Notes: generated by a model not told the origin, from the sequence alone. A stretch of DNA of 64,000 nt from Argentina anserina (GCF_933775445.1 NC_065877.1:8246001-8310000), one strand, 5' to 3'. Shown: positions 24,340-37,620, counted from the first letter of the stretch. A program made the numbers and translations.

Positions 24340-25629
24340 TTACGCTGCAGCAGATTGCTGTTCCATGTAGTCATCACGATCAAGAACTTCAAGTAACTTC
24401 GGCCAAGACTCTGGGATCCCTCCAGGCAAATCAAACTCCAACAATTTTCCCCTACTACGGTAGAATTCTTCAACAGGCCGACTCTGCAGGAATATCAGAG
24501 TACGACTCGTCACTAATCAAAATGAAACTTAACAGACAAACAACCAATTCCAAAAAATAAACACAAGCACCTTCTGCATGAGTTTCTCTCATACAAAAGT
24601 TAGTCATTTCAGTCAAAACTAATGAATAAGGAGATACACCTTCTCATTGTATATATCAATCCGATGCTTAATCACTTCCTCAGTATCATCTGCCCGAGTA
24701 ACAAGCTTTGACATACAATGCTGCGGGGGCAGAAGCGGAGCCATGCTAATCGCGGGACTCCCATTCAAGCCCTTGACATTAATTGATGCCACATTAAAAT
24801 TTCCACCGCACTGACCACAGGTTCGCCTACCTAGGCATTTCTCAAGCAACACATCTTCCCGGAGCTTTAGATTCAGCACTAGGTCAATATCTGTCACTCC
24901 TTCCAATATTTCCTACATCACATAACATACAAACCATCACTCCCTGACCTTATTTCCCCCATTTCTTCCACATTATAAATATTTATAATGTCCAAACATG
25001 TTAAGCAATTCAACAACTTTCATCCTTATTCTTGCCACATTATACAGTACAGAATCTAGCTTAACACACTCACCGCTTGTCTCATGGTTCGCGGGAAACC
25101 ATCGAGAATAAAACCTAGCTCGCCCTTAGCTTCTCCAGCCTCCAATCTTTTGGAGAGCAAGTTTATTATAATCTCATCTGAAACCAGCTTCCCCTGATTC
25201 ACGATCTCCGATAACTGCAACAAATCAAACACAACAAACATCAGACTCTACTAACACTAAAGCTTCAGATCTGATCACAAAAGTTGAGATGATATTACAA
25301 AGCCAGACCTGTTGAGAGAGAGGACCAGAGGCAGCGAGTTCTTCGCGGACGAGATCTCCGGTAGCGATATGAGGCACGCCGAGGAGATTCGATAACCGGC
25401 TAGCGTATGTCCCTTTTCCGACTCCCGGCGAGCCCAGGAAGACCCACTGGACGCTCCGGTTATTCGGATCGTTGACCACGCGACTGGGCTTGCGGCCCAA
25501 GTGCGGGTACGACGCGGCGTGGGAGCTGGACTCGGAGGCTACGCCGGAGTATAAGCACCGGCTGAGATACGAGATAGGTGAGCGCGATGCGAACGAGGAG
25601 GGCTTAGCCAGGCGGGTTAGAGCCGCCAT
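24340..25629 (-). CDS. Adenylate kinase, organellar (chloroplast or mitochondrion)
   Basis: The enzyme interconverts ATP + AMP and 2 ADP. Four exons (25309-25629, 25074-25214, 24640-24912, 24340-24483), all of whole-codon length, give 292 residues. I chose the Met at 25629 because it begins a Ser/Arg-rich, acid-poor N-terminus typical of an organellar transit peptide. The upstream Met at 25779 would extend into the shared promoter. The P-loop GSPGVGKGT is at residues 66-74. The AMP-binding GFPRT motif follows in exon 2. The LID begins [10 protein letters not shown], with a CxxC pair in exon 3. The C-terminal exon closes with EQQSAAA. Family length and architecture match Arabidopsis At2g37250 and At2g39270. 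It is head-to-head with the PRXL2-like gene, 214 bp between start codons. Confidence 0.95.
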
Positions 25630-25843
25630 TGGAAAATGGCTACGGTTTGGCAGAGACGAGTTCGTTAGAGAGTGGAGCTTTGGAACAGTGACGTCGTTTT
25701 GTCTCCCTTGGTGGTAAAAACGACATGTAGCTGAGAGTTTTGGCAACCAGAATGCGCCACGTGTCGTCCGTCTTCCCACAAATAAATGATCGGTGGTGGC
25801 GACTTCGCGACTTTCACTTGCTTCTTTCTTTCTTCGAGAAACG
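25630..25843. promoter_or_regulatory. Putative bidirectional promoter with a G-box
   Basis: Only 214 bp separate the start codons of the divergent adenylate kinase and PRXL2-like genes. The interval contains GCCACGTGTC, a G-box/ABRE-type site with core CACGTG at 25758-25763. No clear TATA box is seen on either side, so co-regulation from a shared TATA-less promoter is an inference. Confidence 0.6.
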
Positions 25844-28224
25844 ATGGCGGTTGCTCTCTCTGCTGCGAGTCTCTTCCCCAGTAGAGTTGGAGCTCACAGC
25901 ACCACTACCAATCAGACTTCGAGGCGTGTCAGTTTGTTGCTGAATCCGAATAGAGGCAGCAGTGGAGTCAATTCGTTGCGAAGGCGAAGCGACGTCGTAG
26001 CATGCTCGGCGGTATCGGGCTCGCAAGGCAAGGTTTTCTATTTCGATAATCTGTTTGACTGGATTAGAATCGTTTGTTTTGGTTTCTTTTGAGTTGTTCA
26101 TGTTTAAGATGAATTGGAACAGGAGTGGAGTCTTCTTCGAATGCTGAAGACGCAGCGAGTTTGTTAGATACGGTGAAAGTGTATGATCTGAACGGGAGTG
26201 GGATTCCGATTCCGGATTTGTGGAAAGACAGGACAGCTGTCATCGCATTTGCGCGCCATTTCGGGTAATTCTAATTTCCGATAAGAATTCGACTTTGAGA
26301 TACTATGCTGTGTTGAAACTCAAAACATTGTTGGATTTTGTTCAATTTATTGTTGTTAACTTTCAGATGTGTGTTTTGCCGTAAACGGGCGGACTATCTT
26401 GCCTCAAAGAAGGTACCTTATTGCTCTTTAGTCTTTACATACAATTTGATATGTTAATATACTTGCCAGTTGCCACAGCTACAATGCTGCCCCTTAAACT
26501 ATTGTAATTTGAATTATTTGACTGTACATATTGGACACACCATTTTCATTCTTTTAATTTATATTTTCTTAATTTGACTAGGGCCTGTTACTGAGTGGTC
26601 GGTCCCTGCGTACTGATGTTTTACTTTCTCAGTAAATTTTCGTGAACTACCCTGTGCACTCTTTGAAGTTGAAACAGTCAATACAGGGGTACTGGCTGTT
26701 TAGCTTGCTAACATAGGATACCGTTTAGCAGAGTCTTAGTTTTTTTGTTTAGCATCTCATTGGTAAAAAAAGTGAAGTCCTAAACCTATCCCATTAAGTT
26801 CTTTCAAAGTTAACAACAATCGGGCATATATGTTGAATGGTAGAGCCTGTCTTTTATGTTTCCTCATCAATTCTGTCCATCTATTATTTATTCTTATAAT
26901 AGTTAGAAGAGATGTTATATGCTGTTGGTAAGTAGTATCTCATCATCCCATGGAATGGAGTTGATACCTAATACAAGGTCACCAGTTCTTTAGCTTGTTG
27001 GAATGTTTTTGTTGCAGATATGTTTTCTATTACATACTTTTATCTTAACACAATTCTAACTTGCAGATGTCATTTGTCGACAGGATATAATGGATGAATC
27101 TGGTGTGGCTCTTGTTCTGATTGGACCTGGTAGTATTGATCAGGTTTGTCCTGAAAATGCTACACATACATCTTATTATAATTTTGTTTTCTTTGATAGT
27201 TCTGCACATCAAGTTTTACTAAAGTTTTTTAATGTAGACTTTGCCAACTGTTTCATATCGTGATCTACCATTTATGTCAATCCAATGAATCTTTGTTATA
27301 ACTATAAGCAGTAATTTGGTGCAGGCGAAATCATTCTCTGAGCAAACAAAATTCAAAGGAGGTAAAAGAGCTCTTACCAAGTGTAGTGTTTAATTTTTTC
27401 TTCCTTCACAAGGCACCTCGGTCATGAAACTATCTTTTCTGTTTTCAGAAGTCTATGCAGATCCCAGTCACTCATCATATGAGGCATTAAGATTTGTTTC
27501 TGGTGTTACCACCACATTCACTCCCAAAGTATGTAGTAAACATTGTACCTTTTTGTTCCACTGTAGCAAATCATGTAATTATCAGTGGTGCTTCTGGAAA
27601 TCTGAGGATTAGAAATGCTTCTCTTTTAAGTTGTTTCCACTGCATTCTAGGCAGGACTGAAGATAATACAGTTGTACATGGAGGGCTATCGACAAGATTG
27701 GAAGCTTTCCTTTGAACAGGACACCGTAAGCAGAGGCGGCTGGTAATATCAGTGAAAACGTTTTGCAAGTTTTCACATTGTGCCACAATTTTCAGTGATT
27801 TTTAGCAGCAACTTTACTGAAGTAAAATTGTATGTTTGGCAGGCAGCAGGGTGGAATCATAGTTGCAGGTCCGGGTAAAAGTAATATCTCGTACATTCAC
27901 AAGGTTAGTCTCCTTTCATCTCTTAATGGGAATTCATAACTTTGTGAGTTGTGTGGTCCATTTCATGTGGTTATTTATCAGTTTGAAACCTGAGTCAGTA
28001 TCTCCTAAAAAACACAAGAATACTCATTTTCTTTAGGACAACAGACCTTGGTTTTAGGATTTAATTTGTGCATGTGAAGTTTGAAAGATTTCATCTTTGC
28101 ATGTAGGAAGGAAGTTAATGAATTGTGGCTAATTTTTCTCTCATGTTATTCTTCTTCATAGGATAAAGAAGCTGGGGATGATCCAGATATAAAAGATATT
28201 CTTAAAGCATGTTGTGGGGTGTAA
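25844..28224 (+). CDS. PRXL2/AAED1-type thioredoxin-fold protein, chloroplast-targeted
   Basis: This is a peroxiredoxin-like AhpC/TSA-family protein. Relatives are proposed antioxidant enzymes, but the plant protein's substrate is not established. Nine exons: 25844-26027, 26123-26264, 26367-26412, 27084-27143, 27325-27361, 27449-27528, 27651-27742, 27843-27903 and 28162-28224, giving 254 residues. The N-terminus is Ser/Arg-rich and transit-peptide-like. A CVFC redox-type motif lies at about residues 110-113, followed by [12 protein letters not shown] and a C-terminal [20 protein letters not shown] block. Intron 1 appears to use a GC donor (CAAG|GCAAGG). The alternative is GT at 26033 with an acceptor at 26130, which also keeps frame and changes a few residues. 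Arabidopsis At2g37240 is the likely counterpart and also neighbours an adenylate kinase gene. Confidence 0.9.
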
Positions 28225-29513
28225 ATTCTGTGTATTTTGACGTTTGCCAATTAACTATAATATAACAGTCTGCTTTGTAAAGTCTGATGATTTACTATAT
28301 ATCTAGTGAGGTGTACCTCAATTTGTGGGCTATAAGGTCAGTGTAGTCTAACCTTGCTGCCCAGCCTGCCCATATGAATATAGAGATCCTAAGGAAAATC
28401 TTTTCATACGGAGCTCATCCAACTTGAGACGTCTTATAAGTTTCAGTGTCGTAGACTCGTAGTAATTAACAGATATGAGAGCATACATGTTTCTTATCTC
28501 AACATTAGGACTGACTGATCTTAGCAGAGAGAATTAAAATGAATCCAGTTCCATTAGAGATGACATAGCTGGACATGTACATTCTCATCACTCACTTATG
28601 GATGATTGGTAGACCGTACAACGTATCGTATCTCACTTACATTTTAGAGGAACCCAAGTAGCCGATCTAATTTTACAGCTCTCTTCCTAATAAATAATTA
28701 AGCAGAATAGAAAATGGTTTCAAATAAATCTCATTTTCCTTTCAAAAGATATACAGAATCCTCCTCTTTGTTTGAGTACCAACGCAGGAACTGGAATTCT
28801 ATTTCAGCAAGAGTGAGATGAACTCAAACTCTGGCAAAAATCATATGAACTACTGAACTGAAACATCCCCAAACTTCAGTATTAAGAACAGATTCAGATG
28901 CTCATATTTAACTTCGTAAATTAAGAGTTTTACTTTCATTGGTTTTAGATCTGCCACAAGGTTGAGTCTAACATGCTCCTCTAGAAATTTTATAATGATA
29001 CACCAGTTGGCAGTTTATTGAGTTTAGTGTTTCTCACCGTGAAAGGTGTGGATCTGAATCGGAACTTTGAACGAGGCACATGCTATTGTTTTGTTAATTC
29101 GGTTCTGAGATTAGTATAGGGGACTTTGAATAAAAATAATACCAGTCGTCTTATATAACAAACTTTGCCTGTCATCGATGAGCTTCTGAATCATTATTTA
29201 TGAAGTTTGTGATATGAAATGATGAACGTGTTACGATTATCAAACTGACAGCCTTGCTCATTTGTCCTAATTGTATTATCATATTGATTAAAATAGAATA
29301 TGTATGAATTATTTGCCGACTACCTCAAGCATTGGCGTCAGCCCAATCACGTTTACAGTTAAGCTAGATCAACTCTTATGCAATTCTCTCCATCTGCTAT
29401 GTCTATATATTCATATTAACTTTGAGGAGAGGTGCACTGCCTCTTCAATTTACTTCTTGTTTCGTCAAATACCTAAAGCTCTTTTCTTTAATTTGCCGAG
29501 AGTTCGGCAAAAC
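28225..29513. other. Intergenic region upstream of the NLR gene
   Basis: No gene recognised. The left end is the PRXL2-like 3' UTR and the right end the NLR promoter and leader. The NLR frame is open upstream to 29304, but that extension does not resemble the family N-terminus. Confidence 0.4.
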
Positions 29514-32500
29514 ATGGCAGAATTTCTGCTCACTTTTGCTGCCGAGGGAATACTGACCAATGTGACTTCGCTTGCTGCTCAAGAATTCACTCTCGTCTTG
29601 GGTTTCAAAGAAGATGTAGCACAGCTGCGTGACTCTTTCCTCAAGATCCAAGCCATGCTACGAGATGTCGACCATTCAAAAAAGCATGGGGAGGCTGTGG
29701 AATTGTGGGTGAAAGATCTCGAGGGCATAGCACAGGAAGCTGATGATGTTCTGGATGCAATCGGGTATGAAGTTCTCCGACGAAAAGTAGAACTCCAAGA
29801 CCAGATGAAGAAGAAGATGAAAAATTTCTTCTCCAGCTCCAATCCAACTGCATTTCGTTTAAAGATGGGACACAAAATCAGGAAAATCAACTCAGATTTG
29901 GAGAAGTTATTCCAGCAAGCAGCTGGCCCTATTGGGTTAGTTGCTAGGACATTATCAGATGCAACCACGCATGATGTTGAAGTGCTTGATAGGGAGACCA
30001 TCTCCAGCTTTGAGAGCGATGAGAAGCTCATCATTGGAAGGGAGGGGGTTGTGTCGGACGTAGTCCAAACCTTGATCAAGTCACACTATACTGAAGAAAA
30101 TTGTCTTCCAGTTCTGGCCATCGTGGGAATGCCCGGACTAGGAAAGACAACTCTGGCTAAATCAATATATCATAATTCTGAGATCGATAAACACTTCCAT
30201 GAGAAAATATGGGTGTGTGTATCCACCCCTTTTGAAGTCAAGACAATCTTAAGGGGGATCTTGGAAATGCTGAAACCAGAGAAAGCTGCAGTACAGAGAA
30301 AGGACGCAATTTGCAAGTTCATTCGGGAAGAGTTGAAAGAGAAACGATACCTTCTAGTGCTCGATGATGTTTGGAGCGAAGATCATGAGAAGTGGAAAGA
30401 CTTGAGGAATTGTTTGTTAGCGGCTAATGATACTCAAGGAAGCAGCATCATTGTCACTACTCGTAGTGATGAAGTTGCGAAAGTCATGGAGACCCTCCCA
30501 AGGTGTGATTTGAGAAAATTATCAGACGATGAGTGTTGGCTCATATTGAAAGATAAAGCAGTTGCTGGCCGGAGTGCATCAATGTCCAAAGAGCAGGAGA
30601 CAACAGGGAAAGAGATTGCTAAAAAGTGTGGAGGTGTACCATTAGTGGCAAAGGTATGAAAATTATTAACAGTACTAGCTCTAATCCTTTCAATAAAAAT
30701 GTATTCTAATCTTTCTTGGTCAAAATCTCATGTTAATTAGTTAGAAATATACCTTGTATGAAAAAAAAGCTAATTATCTAAACTTTTATAAACCATAACA
30801 TTGGGGCTTGCTAATTCTAAAAAAAAACGTACCATATTAACTCTGAAAAGATTAGAAAAGATTAGTATTCACTAAACAAGATAATAGAAACTCTCAAAAT
30901 AAACATATAATAGAAAATAAAACAAGAGATAATTTTGAAAACTTTCAACCAGTAATTACCCATATCTCCAAATAACCACCCTATGCAGTTATTCAACTAC
31001 ACCCAGAGGATGTGTATATGTCTAGTCTTTACTTTCAAAATTGATAATAACATCCACCCTGAGCTAATAACATCGGTGTCTTACGAAAAAACTGATGTCT
31101 AAAGACATTTTTAACATCGGCTAAAAACCGATGTCTAAATTTGCCTACTTTAGAAATCACTCATTATGACATAGAATTGTGTTTTGATTAACATCGGTCG
31201 ATGTTTGTTAGCATAATCCTAGATTCCTATTAGTGATGGAATTAAATTCTCCACTTACAATTTCATTCCGTCTCCTATTGCTGATGAATTTTATTCCTCA
31301 TGAGTTACATTTTTAGTTAGTAAACGTGTCATGAATGAGAAGATCTTAAAAACTTAAAAAAAAAAAAAATTTGATACAACATCTAAAACCTACATTAAGT
31401 TTAGGTTTCTTAATGAAATTTCCACAGACAACTATTCAAGTCAAGCTTTAATAAAAGAAGCTTCAATTGTCAACTAATACAGTAAAAGGGGCTCCTCAAG
31501 ATACTATCCTCCCTCTTCCGTTTTGTTTACATAATAGTTAACCGACATATATATAGTCTACTTAGCTTAGAATTGTATCATAGTAGAATGAGATTATATC
31601 AAACACATAACTAACTAAATATATAATAGGTTTTGGGAGACATGCTACGCTCTAAAACAATCGACGAGTGGCGATCAATTGTAAGCAGTAAAATATGGGA
31701 TTCACCAGAAGGAGAAAAGAGAATCCTATCAATATTGAAGTTGAGTTTTGATGAACTAAAACCTCCATCGCTGAAGCAATGTTTCGCATACTGCTCCATG
31801 TTTATCAAAGATTCTGATATTGAAAAGCAGGACTTGATCCAACTCTGGATGGCTCAAGGATGGCTCCATCCTTGTACCGACAAAAGTCTAGAGATGGAGG
31901 AAAGAGGTAGTGAATATTTCAAAATCTTATTGGGGAAGTCTTTCTTTCAGGACGTTACAAAGGATTATGATGGTAATGTTATCAAATGTAAGATGCACGA
32001 TCTGGTGCATGATCTTGCAGAACATGTATCAAAATCAGAGAGTTTACGCTCAGTCTTTTCAAATGGAGAAGCCCTTGGGAGCAGCATATTTAACTCCAAA
32101 TCTTTACGTGTCTTAAATTTATGCAAGGCAGATATTTTAGAGTTGCCAGCTTCAATTGGGAAGTTGAAACACTTGAGGTACTTGAATGTTTTGAAAACAA
32201 AAATCAAAATATTTCCCAAGTCAATTGGTCAGCTTTATAACTTGCAGACATTGAAAATACCCTATCAGCTTGAAGAGTTCCCAATTGAAATTGCAAATTT
32301 GGTCAATTTAAGGCACATCTATTTTGGTAGATATATGAAAGTTCCAAGTGGGATATTGGGTCGGTTGACTAATCTCCGGACATTACCTTTTATCAAGGTT
32401 GGTAAAGAGACAGGTCCTAAAATTGAGGAACTAATTGGTTTAAACCAGTTGCATGACACCTTGTCTATTTATGGATTGGAAAATGTAGGAGATGGAAAAG

Positions 32501-34443
32501 AAGCTCAAAAAGCAGCATTGGTCAACAAGAAACATATACGAAAGTTAATCCTTGGATGGAAGCTTGATAGGCAGAGCCATAATGTGGAGAATGATGACCA
32601 TTTACTAGAAGGCCTCCAACCTCATTCTAGTTTGGAAATTTTAGAGATTCAGGAATACATGGGTGTTAAACTTCCATCATGGTTATTGTTAGCCCACAAT
32701 TTGAAGAAGATTGAACTATTGGGGTGCAACAAATGTGAGGGAGTTCCAGCACTTGGGCATTTACCCAATCTCAACTGTGTTAAGATTGAGAGAATGGAGA
32801 ATCTTACTTGTATAGGGTCTGAGTTTTATGGTGATAGCCTCATTAATTTTGGAAATGGATCAAGTATGGAGGTGCGGCCCTTGTTCCCTGCTTTGAAATC
32901 ATTGCACATTGAAGAGGTGCGGAACCTGATTGAATGGATGGAAGCGCCAACAGAGAGAAGAAGTATGGTGTTTCCTTGCCTTGAGGAGCTGACCTTGATT
33001 CAGTGTAAACGATTGAAGCATGCTCCAAGTCATTTTCCGTCTCTTAAAAAATTGGTGATAGATCACATGGATGACGGAGTTATGCCAATAGCATGTATTC
33101 TAAGCAATCAACTCACCACTCTTACGTCCCTCGGAATAACGTATGCCAAGGGACTCACTTCTCTGCCGGAAAAGATGTTAGAAAATAACAAGAAGCTTGC
33201 ACATTTGAAGATAATCGAATGTCCTGAGCTGACCTGTATTTCCCAAGGATCTGAGTACTGCTATGCATCTCTTTCATACTTGGAGATATGGCATTGCTAC
33301 AAGCTGAGATACTTACCTGATGGGATACTGACAGCTTCTCTAAAAGAGCTGATCTTGTTTGGTTGTCACGAGCTAGAGTACATCCCAGATGCTACCAAGA
33401 ACGGTGGCTTGACATCCCTTGAAACATTGAAGGTGACAAACTGCTATAAAATAACTTCCATTCCATTTCCACAAGGTCTCCCATCTCTTGGTGAATTAGT
33501 TATTGACAACTGTCCCGAATTATCAAGCCTGCCGGGTGGACTAGAATACTGTACCTCTATTCGGAATTTGAAATTTAAGAAGTGCCCCAAGATACCCTCC
33601 ATTTCTATTGCAAGTCTGAGTACTTCCCTCCAAGAGCTATGTGTAAGTGGTCTAGATTCTCTTCCAGTTCCACCAGGAGGCTTCACGTCACTCCGTGAAT
33701 TGTCAATCCATGGTTTTGAAGGTGCAGAATTCGGGCCAGAATTTAGTGCCTTTCTTCAAACCCTCGTCTCTCTTCAATATTTGGACATAAGTTATTGCAA
33801 GAATCTAGAGAGTATTCCAAGTTCAGAGAAGCTTTTATCCCTCCGCAGCTTGCACATTTCTAATTGTGATAAATTAACACGTCTACCGGATGGGTTAGCA
33901 GCATTGTCACAGTCCTGCAGCTTCACCCATTTGAAGAAATTGTCAATTGGTGGTTTTACGGAGCTCGATGCATTCCCAGCTTTTCAAGCTATACCACAGC
34001 TTGAATCTTTACAAATCGTCGGGTGGGGAAGGCTCACGTCTTTCCCTGAACAAATTCAACACTTTCTCGGTTTAAGAGATTTGGATATAATATTTTGTGG
34101 GGGAGTGGAAGCGATCCCAGAGTGGTTGGGAAACCTTGCATCTCTCGAGTACCTGAGTATACGATGTAGCAATGGTATAAAGTATCTACCTTCTGCTGAA
34201 GCTATGCGACGGCTCACCAAATTGAACAAGCTAGTCATCTACTACTGTTTCTCTCTAGCAGAAAATTGCAGGGAGGAGAGCGGCCCAGAGTGGCCCAAGA
34301 TTCGTCATATTCCATACCTCACAAGTAAGAATTTTTTTTTTCATAATTTACCACAGTAATTTCATTTTCTGATAGTTGTCTTTTTATTCTGGCACTGACC
34401 AAACTTCCTTTTTAAAGTTGAAGGTACATATATCGAGAATTGA
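29514..34443 (+). CDS. CC-NB-LRR disease-resistance-like protein (RGA type)
   Basis: NLRs of this class are cytoplasmic immune receptors that recognise pathogen effectors. Three coding exons: 29514-30653, 31630-34324 and 34418-34443, giving 1286 residues. An Rx-type coiled coil starts [14 protein letters not shown]. The NB-ARC follows: P-loop GMPGLGKTT (about residue 205), kinase-2 LLVLDDVW (the final Trp marks the CC rather than TIR class, about 280), [16 protein letters not shown] (about 313), GLPL as CGGVPLVAK (about 373), [13 protein letters not shown] and MHDLVHDLA (about 500). More than 20 leucine-rich repeats run to the C-terminus. A 976-bp intron splits the protein right after GLPL. 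I use the consensus donor at 34325 and acceptor at 34417, which yields a C-terminus ending in EGTYIEN, as in other RGAs. Without that splice the frame runs to a stop at 34357-34359. No disabling mutation is seen. Confidence 0.93.
30654..31629 (+). other. NLR intron 1 with ACATCGG-type repeats
   Basis: This intron between GLPL and RNBS-D contains several ACATCGGT/ACCGATGT motifs in both orientations (31067-31207). The motif cluster resembles subterminal repeats of CACTA-type transposons. No clear terminal inverted repeats or duplication were found, so it may be a fragment. Confidence 0.45.
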
Positions 34444-37400
34444 CCAACAGAGAGCAGCAAATTCCTAATTGCTCAGAAGGCTGATATCGATGCAAATAGG
34501 TGTGTACTGGAAATTAAGGTTGAATCCTGGTTATTGAACTAATATAGCTGGCTGATAATCCTTTGCGTTTTGCAGTAAAAAGGAAGCATGGAAGATCCAT
34601 TCAGTACGTTGGTTTTTCATGATCCATGATTTCCTGTACGAGGTAGTTATTTACTCATTCCTCGTGAGATATATGAAAACATACATTTATACATGACACA
34701 CATGCAGCTGATTGCATTAACTGCCCAGAGAAACAAAAATGTTAATTATCAGACATTCAGACCTGACGTTTATATAATGGTTTAGGTCTTCGTTATTAGG
34801 GAGTGATACTATAGGTAAAAGATACACGTACACTTCCTACAACTCGGGGAAGTGTCTGGTATTCAGTATTTAACAGCATTGCTTGAAAGGAATAGAGTAG
34901 GGTTGGAATAGTTTTCCACACTATTGCAGCATGATTTAGAAATGGAATTATTGGAATTGCAGGCTTTTCGAAACACCAGATGAGGAGTTGTTGAGTTGTC
35001 TAAAACGGTAGTGCCATCTCCAAATTCAGTTTGTTCTCTGAATTGTACTCCAATTCCTCCAAACCACTGGTGTACTTGTAACATCATATCACCCAACTCT
35101 TTTTTCAATAGAGGAATTATTTATAGCGGAAGCTGTTGCATGGAATACCTCTTGACAGATTGCAGTGTGAAGGTAGGATCTTCTGACCCTTATTTTATGT
35201 TGCTCGTTTTGTCCATATAGAATTGAATTTCTAAACCAACTCTACAAAGTGTAGCTCTTTACTTGCTGGACAAGGTTTCTTTCTCTTCCGAAAATTGCTG
35301 AAATGTATACCTTGCCAGATGCTCTGTTGTATTTGTGATCAAAGCTGTCATGTGCCCATAAACTCATTTGGAGCTGGCAAAAGCGTTCTCAGAGCCAAAA
35401 GAAATATTCAGAGATGAATTTTGAAAGAGATTTTACAGCTATCTGTTAGTTATCAGTTACTTCTCATATTTTAAACATTTAAGTCATGAATCTTCCATGT
35501 TCAATTTAGAAAGCTTGTGCACTGCCTGTCACTTGTCATATGGGCATCCCTTAGCCAATTATTTTTTATTCCTTTCTTTTGCAATGATTAGTCGTTGACA
35601 CGCACAATTGAAGGCTTGTTCTTGCGGAGGTTTTGCTTGCATGCATTTACGCTATAAGCACTATGCAGTCCCTCAAGTTCGTTAACTTCCACCAAGGCAA
35701 GGTATGATCTTATGATCTTTGTTGTTTAATTGCTTGAAATAAATACATACAACTTAGTGACCCTTCTATGTCATGCAATGGATGTCATGCAATGGATTAA
35801 TTGCTGTCAAATTTGAAACATTTATCGATTTTCTCCACCAAAATTCAAAGACTTGCAGAGTAAAAGTAATTGGAATATTCTACAATACCTCTCTGTATAT
35901 AATGCCCTCATTTACAAATTAAATGACAAATTTGTCATCATTGTGGGAAATAAATTAATTGTTCAAGTAATTTAAGCATTGTTCTCTAAATTGGTCTTTG
36001 GCCTAACTCTGTATTCCTGATCTCTTTCATAGCATTACTAGCTTGGAAAGAGATGAACTGATAATTCATTATGGCTTTCACTATACAGGTATAACCGTAT
36101 AACCTCCATTTAGTGTCGCACTCTTTATTAGTATAAATAATATATCCATGAATGTGTATACCAACTCTTCCTATATATCCTTTTGCAGCAACTGACGATT
36201 TTCTCCCTTTTATTTTCAATATTGGGGATTTAGTTTCTCCAACGCAACTGGTAGCCATGAAAGGCATCAAATCTTAGATCTTTGAATGATTAATAAGAAA
36301 ACAATCTAATAAGATGAAGCCAGTGAACTTTTGAGGTATGTAGTCCAAACTACAGTTCAAGGTTTTCCAGTTTTGGAAATAAATATATGTTGAAGTCCAC
36401 TTTCAAATTGCAGTCTCAAATGGTGTTGGTGCCTGCCAAGCTGTGATGTTTCACTGGAGCTGGGGATGCCATTGTTCTTTCAAGTTGTTTACAATTTCTG
36501 CTTCGCGGGTCCTTATGCAGTGTTCTGCTCATGTTGATCGAACAACCTGTCAGGAGTTGATACATGGCAAATATGGTCCACGTCAGCTCGGAAAGAGGCC
36601 TCACTTTCACCCGTGATGAGCCTCGGAGCTGCTCGCACATTCAATTTCCTTAGCCTTTTTACTTCGTGGTTGATCTTTTATAGCTAAATCATTATTTAGT
36701 GTAAATGTGTAATTGACCATTTATTTCCTTCATAGTGAAACCACTAGCAAACAACCGTGACGTAGCCTTAAACTCTACTATGAGTTTTTGGTGAACACGT
36801 AAATCTGTGTGTCATTCTCAATTTCTCATCGGCCATGAAATTAGTTGGTTTTGAAAATTTAGTAATTAGTAAAAATTAGGTGAACCCACAGCCCACTCAC
36901 AATAACCAGAACCGAAACATTTGCAAATTGATCGAGCTCATCAAGTCCATTACCGTATCATCAGACACTTCCTCTTGTCTGCCATAAACCAAAAGCATCT
37001 GTCATTCTGTCTCTATAATAGTATAATATCTTCCCATTAGGAAAAGCGTCCCATACAAAAGCCAGAACAAAAGCAAAACGTTATCAAAAGCATCTTTCTC
37101 TATTATTATTTCTTCCCATAAGGAAAACGATCAGATACAAGGAAAGCAAAAGCATCATCTCTTTGCTTGAGTAATTGCTTCTACCACTTTAAGCAAACGC
37201 ATCTCTCTCAAAATTTACTCATAAAACTTGTGGAGAGGTACACAGCCTTCTTGTGTTCATCATGTTAGAGTGCAATGGCATGTATGTAAAAGTGGCTTGT
37301 TTCGGTTTAGAGAAGTGACATCCTTCCCTACCAAACTTGGTGTACGTCCTCGTACACGGCATCCTTACTTGCGGTCCGCGTAATCCTTGTACACCCACGA

Positions 37401-37547
37401 TGCTTGAGCGACGAAAATGAGTTCCCAAAAATCGCTCAACAATGACTTCGTGCCGGATCTCTCGTCCTGGACTTTGCCACGGATTCTCATCCGGTCCTCC
37501 CCCTAAAGGCGACTCGACTCCCCCACGTAGCCCCATGTATCTTAGGG
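34444..37547. other. NLR 3' region and intergenic DNA
   Basis: No further gene is supported. RGA genes often have spliced 3' UTRs, which may occupy the first part. Short ORFs at 34863-35220, 35986-36270 and 36416-36640 have no family likeness. From about 37230 rightward the minus strand reads as degenerate LTR-retrotransposon internal sequence. Confidence 0.4.
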
Positions 37548-37599
37548 ACTTGGCGACACGTGTGAGCACTTGGCGACACGTGTGAGCACTTGGCGACAC
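37548..37599. repeat. 20-bp tandem repeat, 2.6 copies
   Basis: The unit ACTTGGCGACACGTGTGAGC is repeated without change and then truncated. Each full copy carries a CACGTG palindrome. It lies in the internal region of the truncated LTR element, next to its primer-binding site. Confidence 0.95.
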
Positions 37600-37620
37600 A
37601 ACGACAGCGATGTTGAGGCC

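Noticed and set aside
29304..29513. Upstream extension of the NLR frame
   Set aside because: The CC domain of this family starts with MAE-like sequence, found at 29514. The upstream residues do not resemble it.
37248..37320. A 3' LTR beginning at minus 37320 (TGTCAC after a purine tract)
   Set aside because: Sequence beyond the first bases does not match the 5' LTR at 37635-37967, so a complete two-LTR TRIM cannot be claimed.
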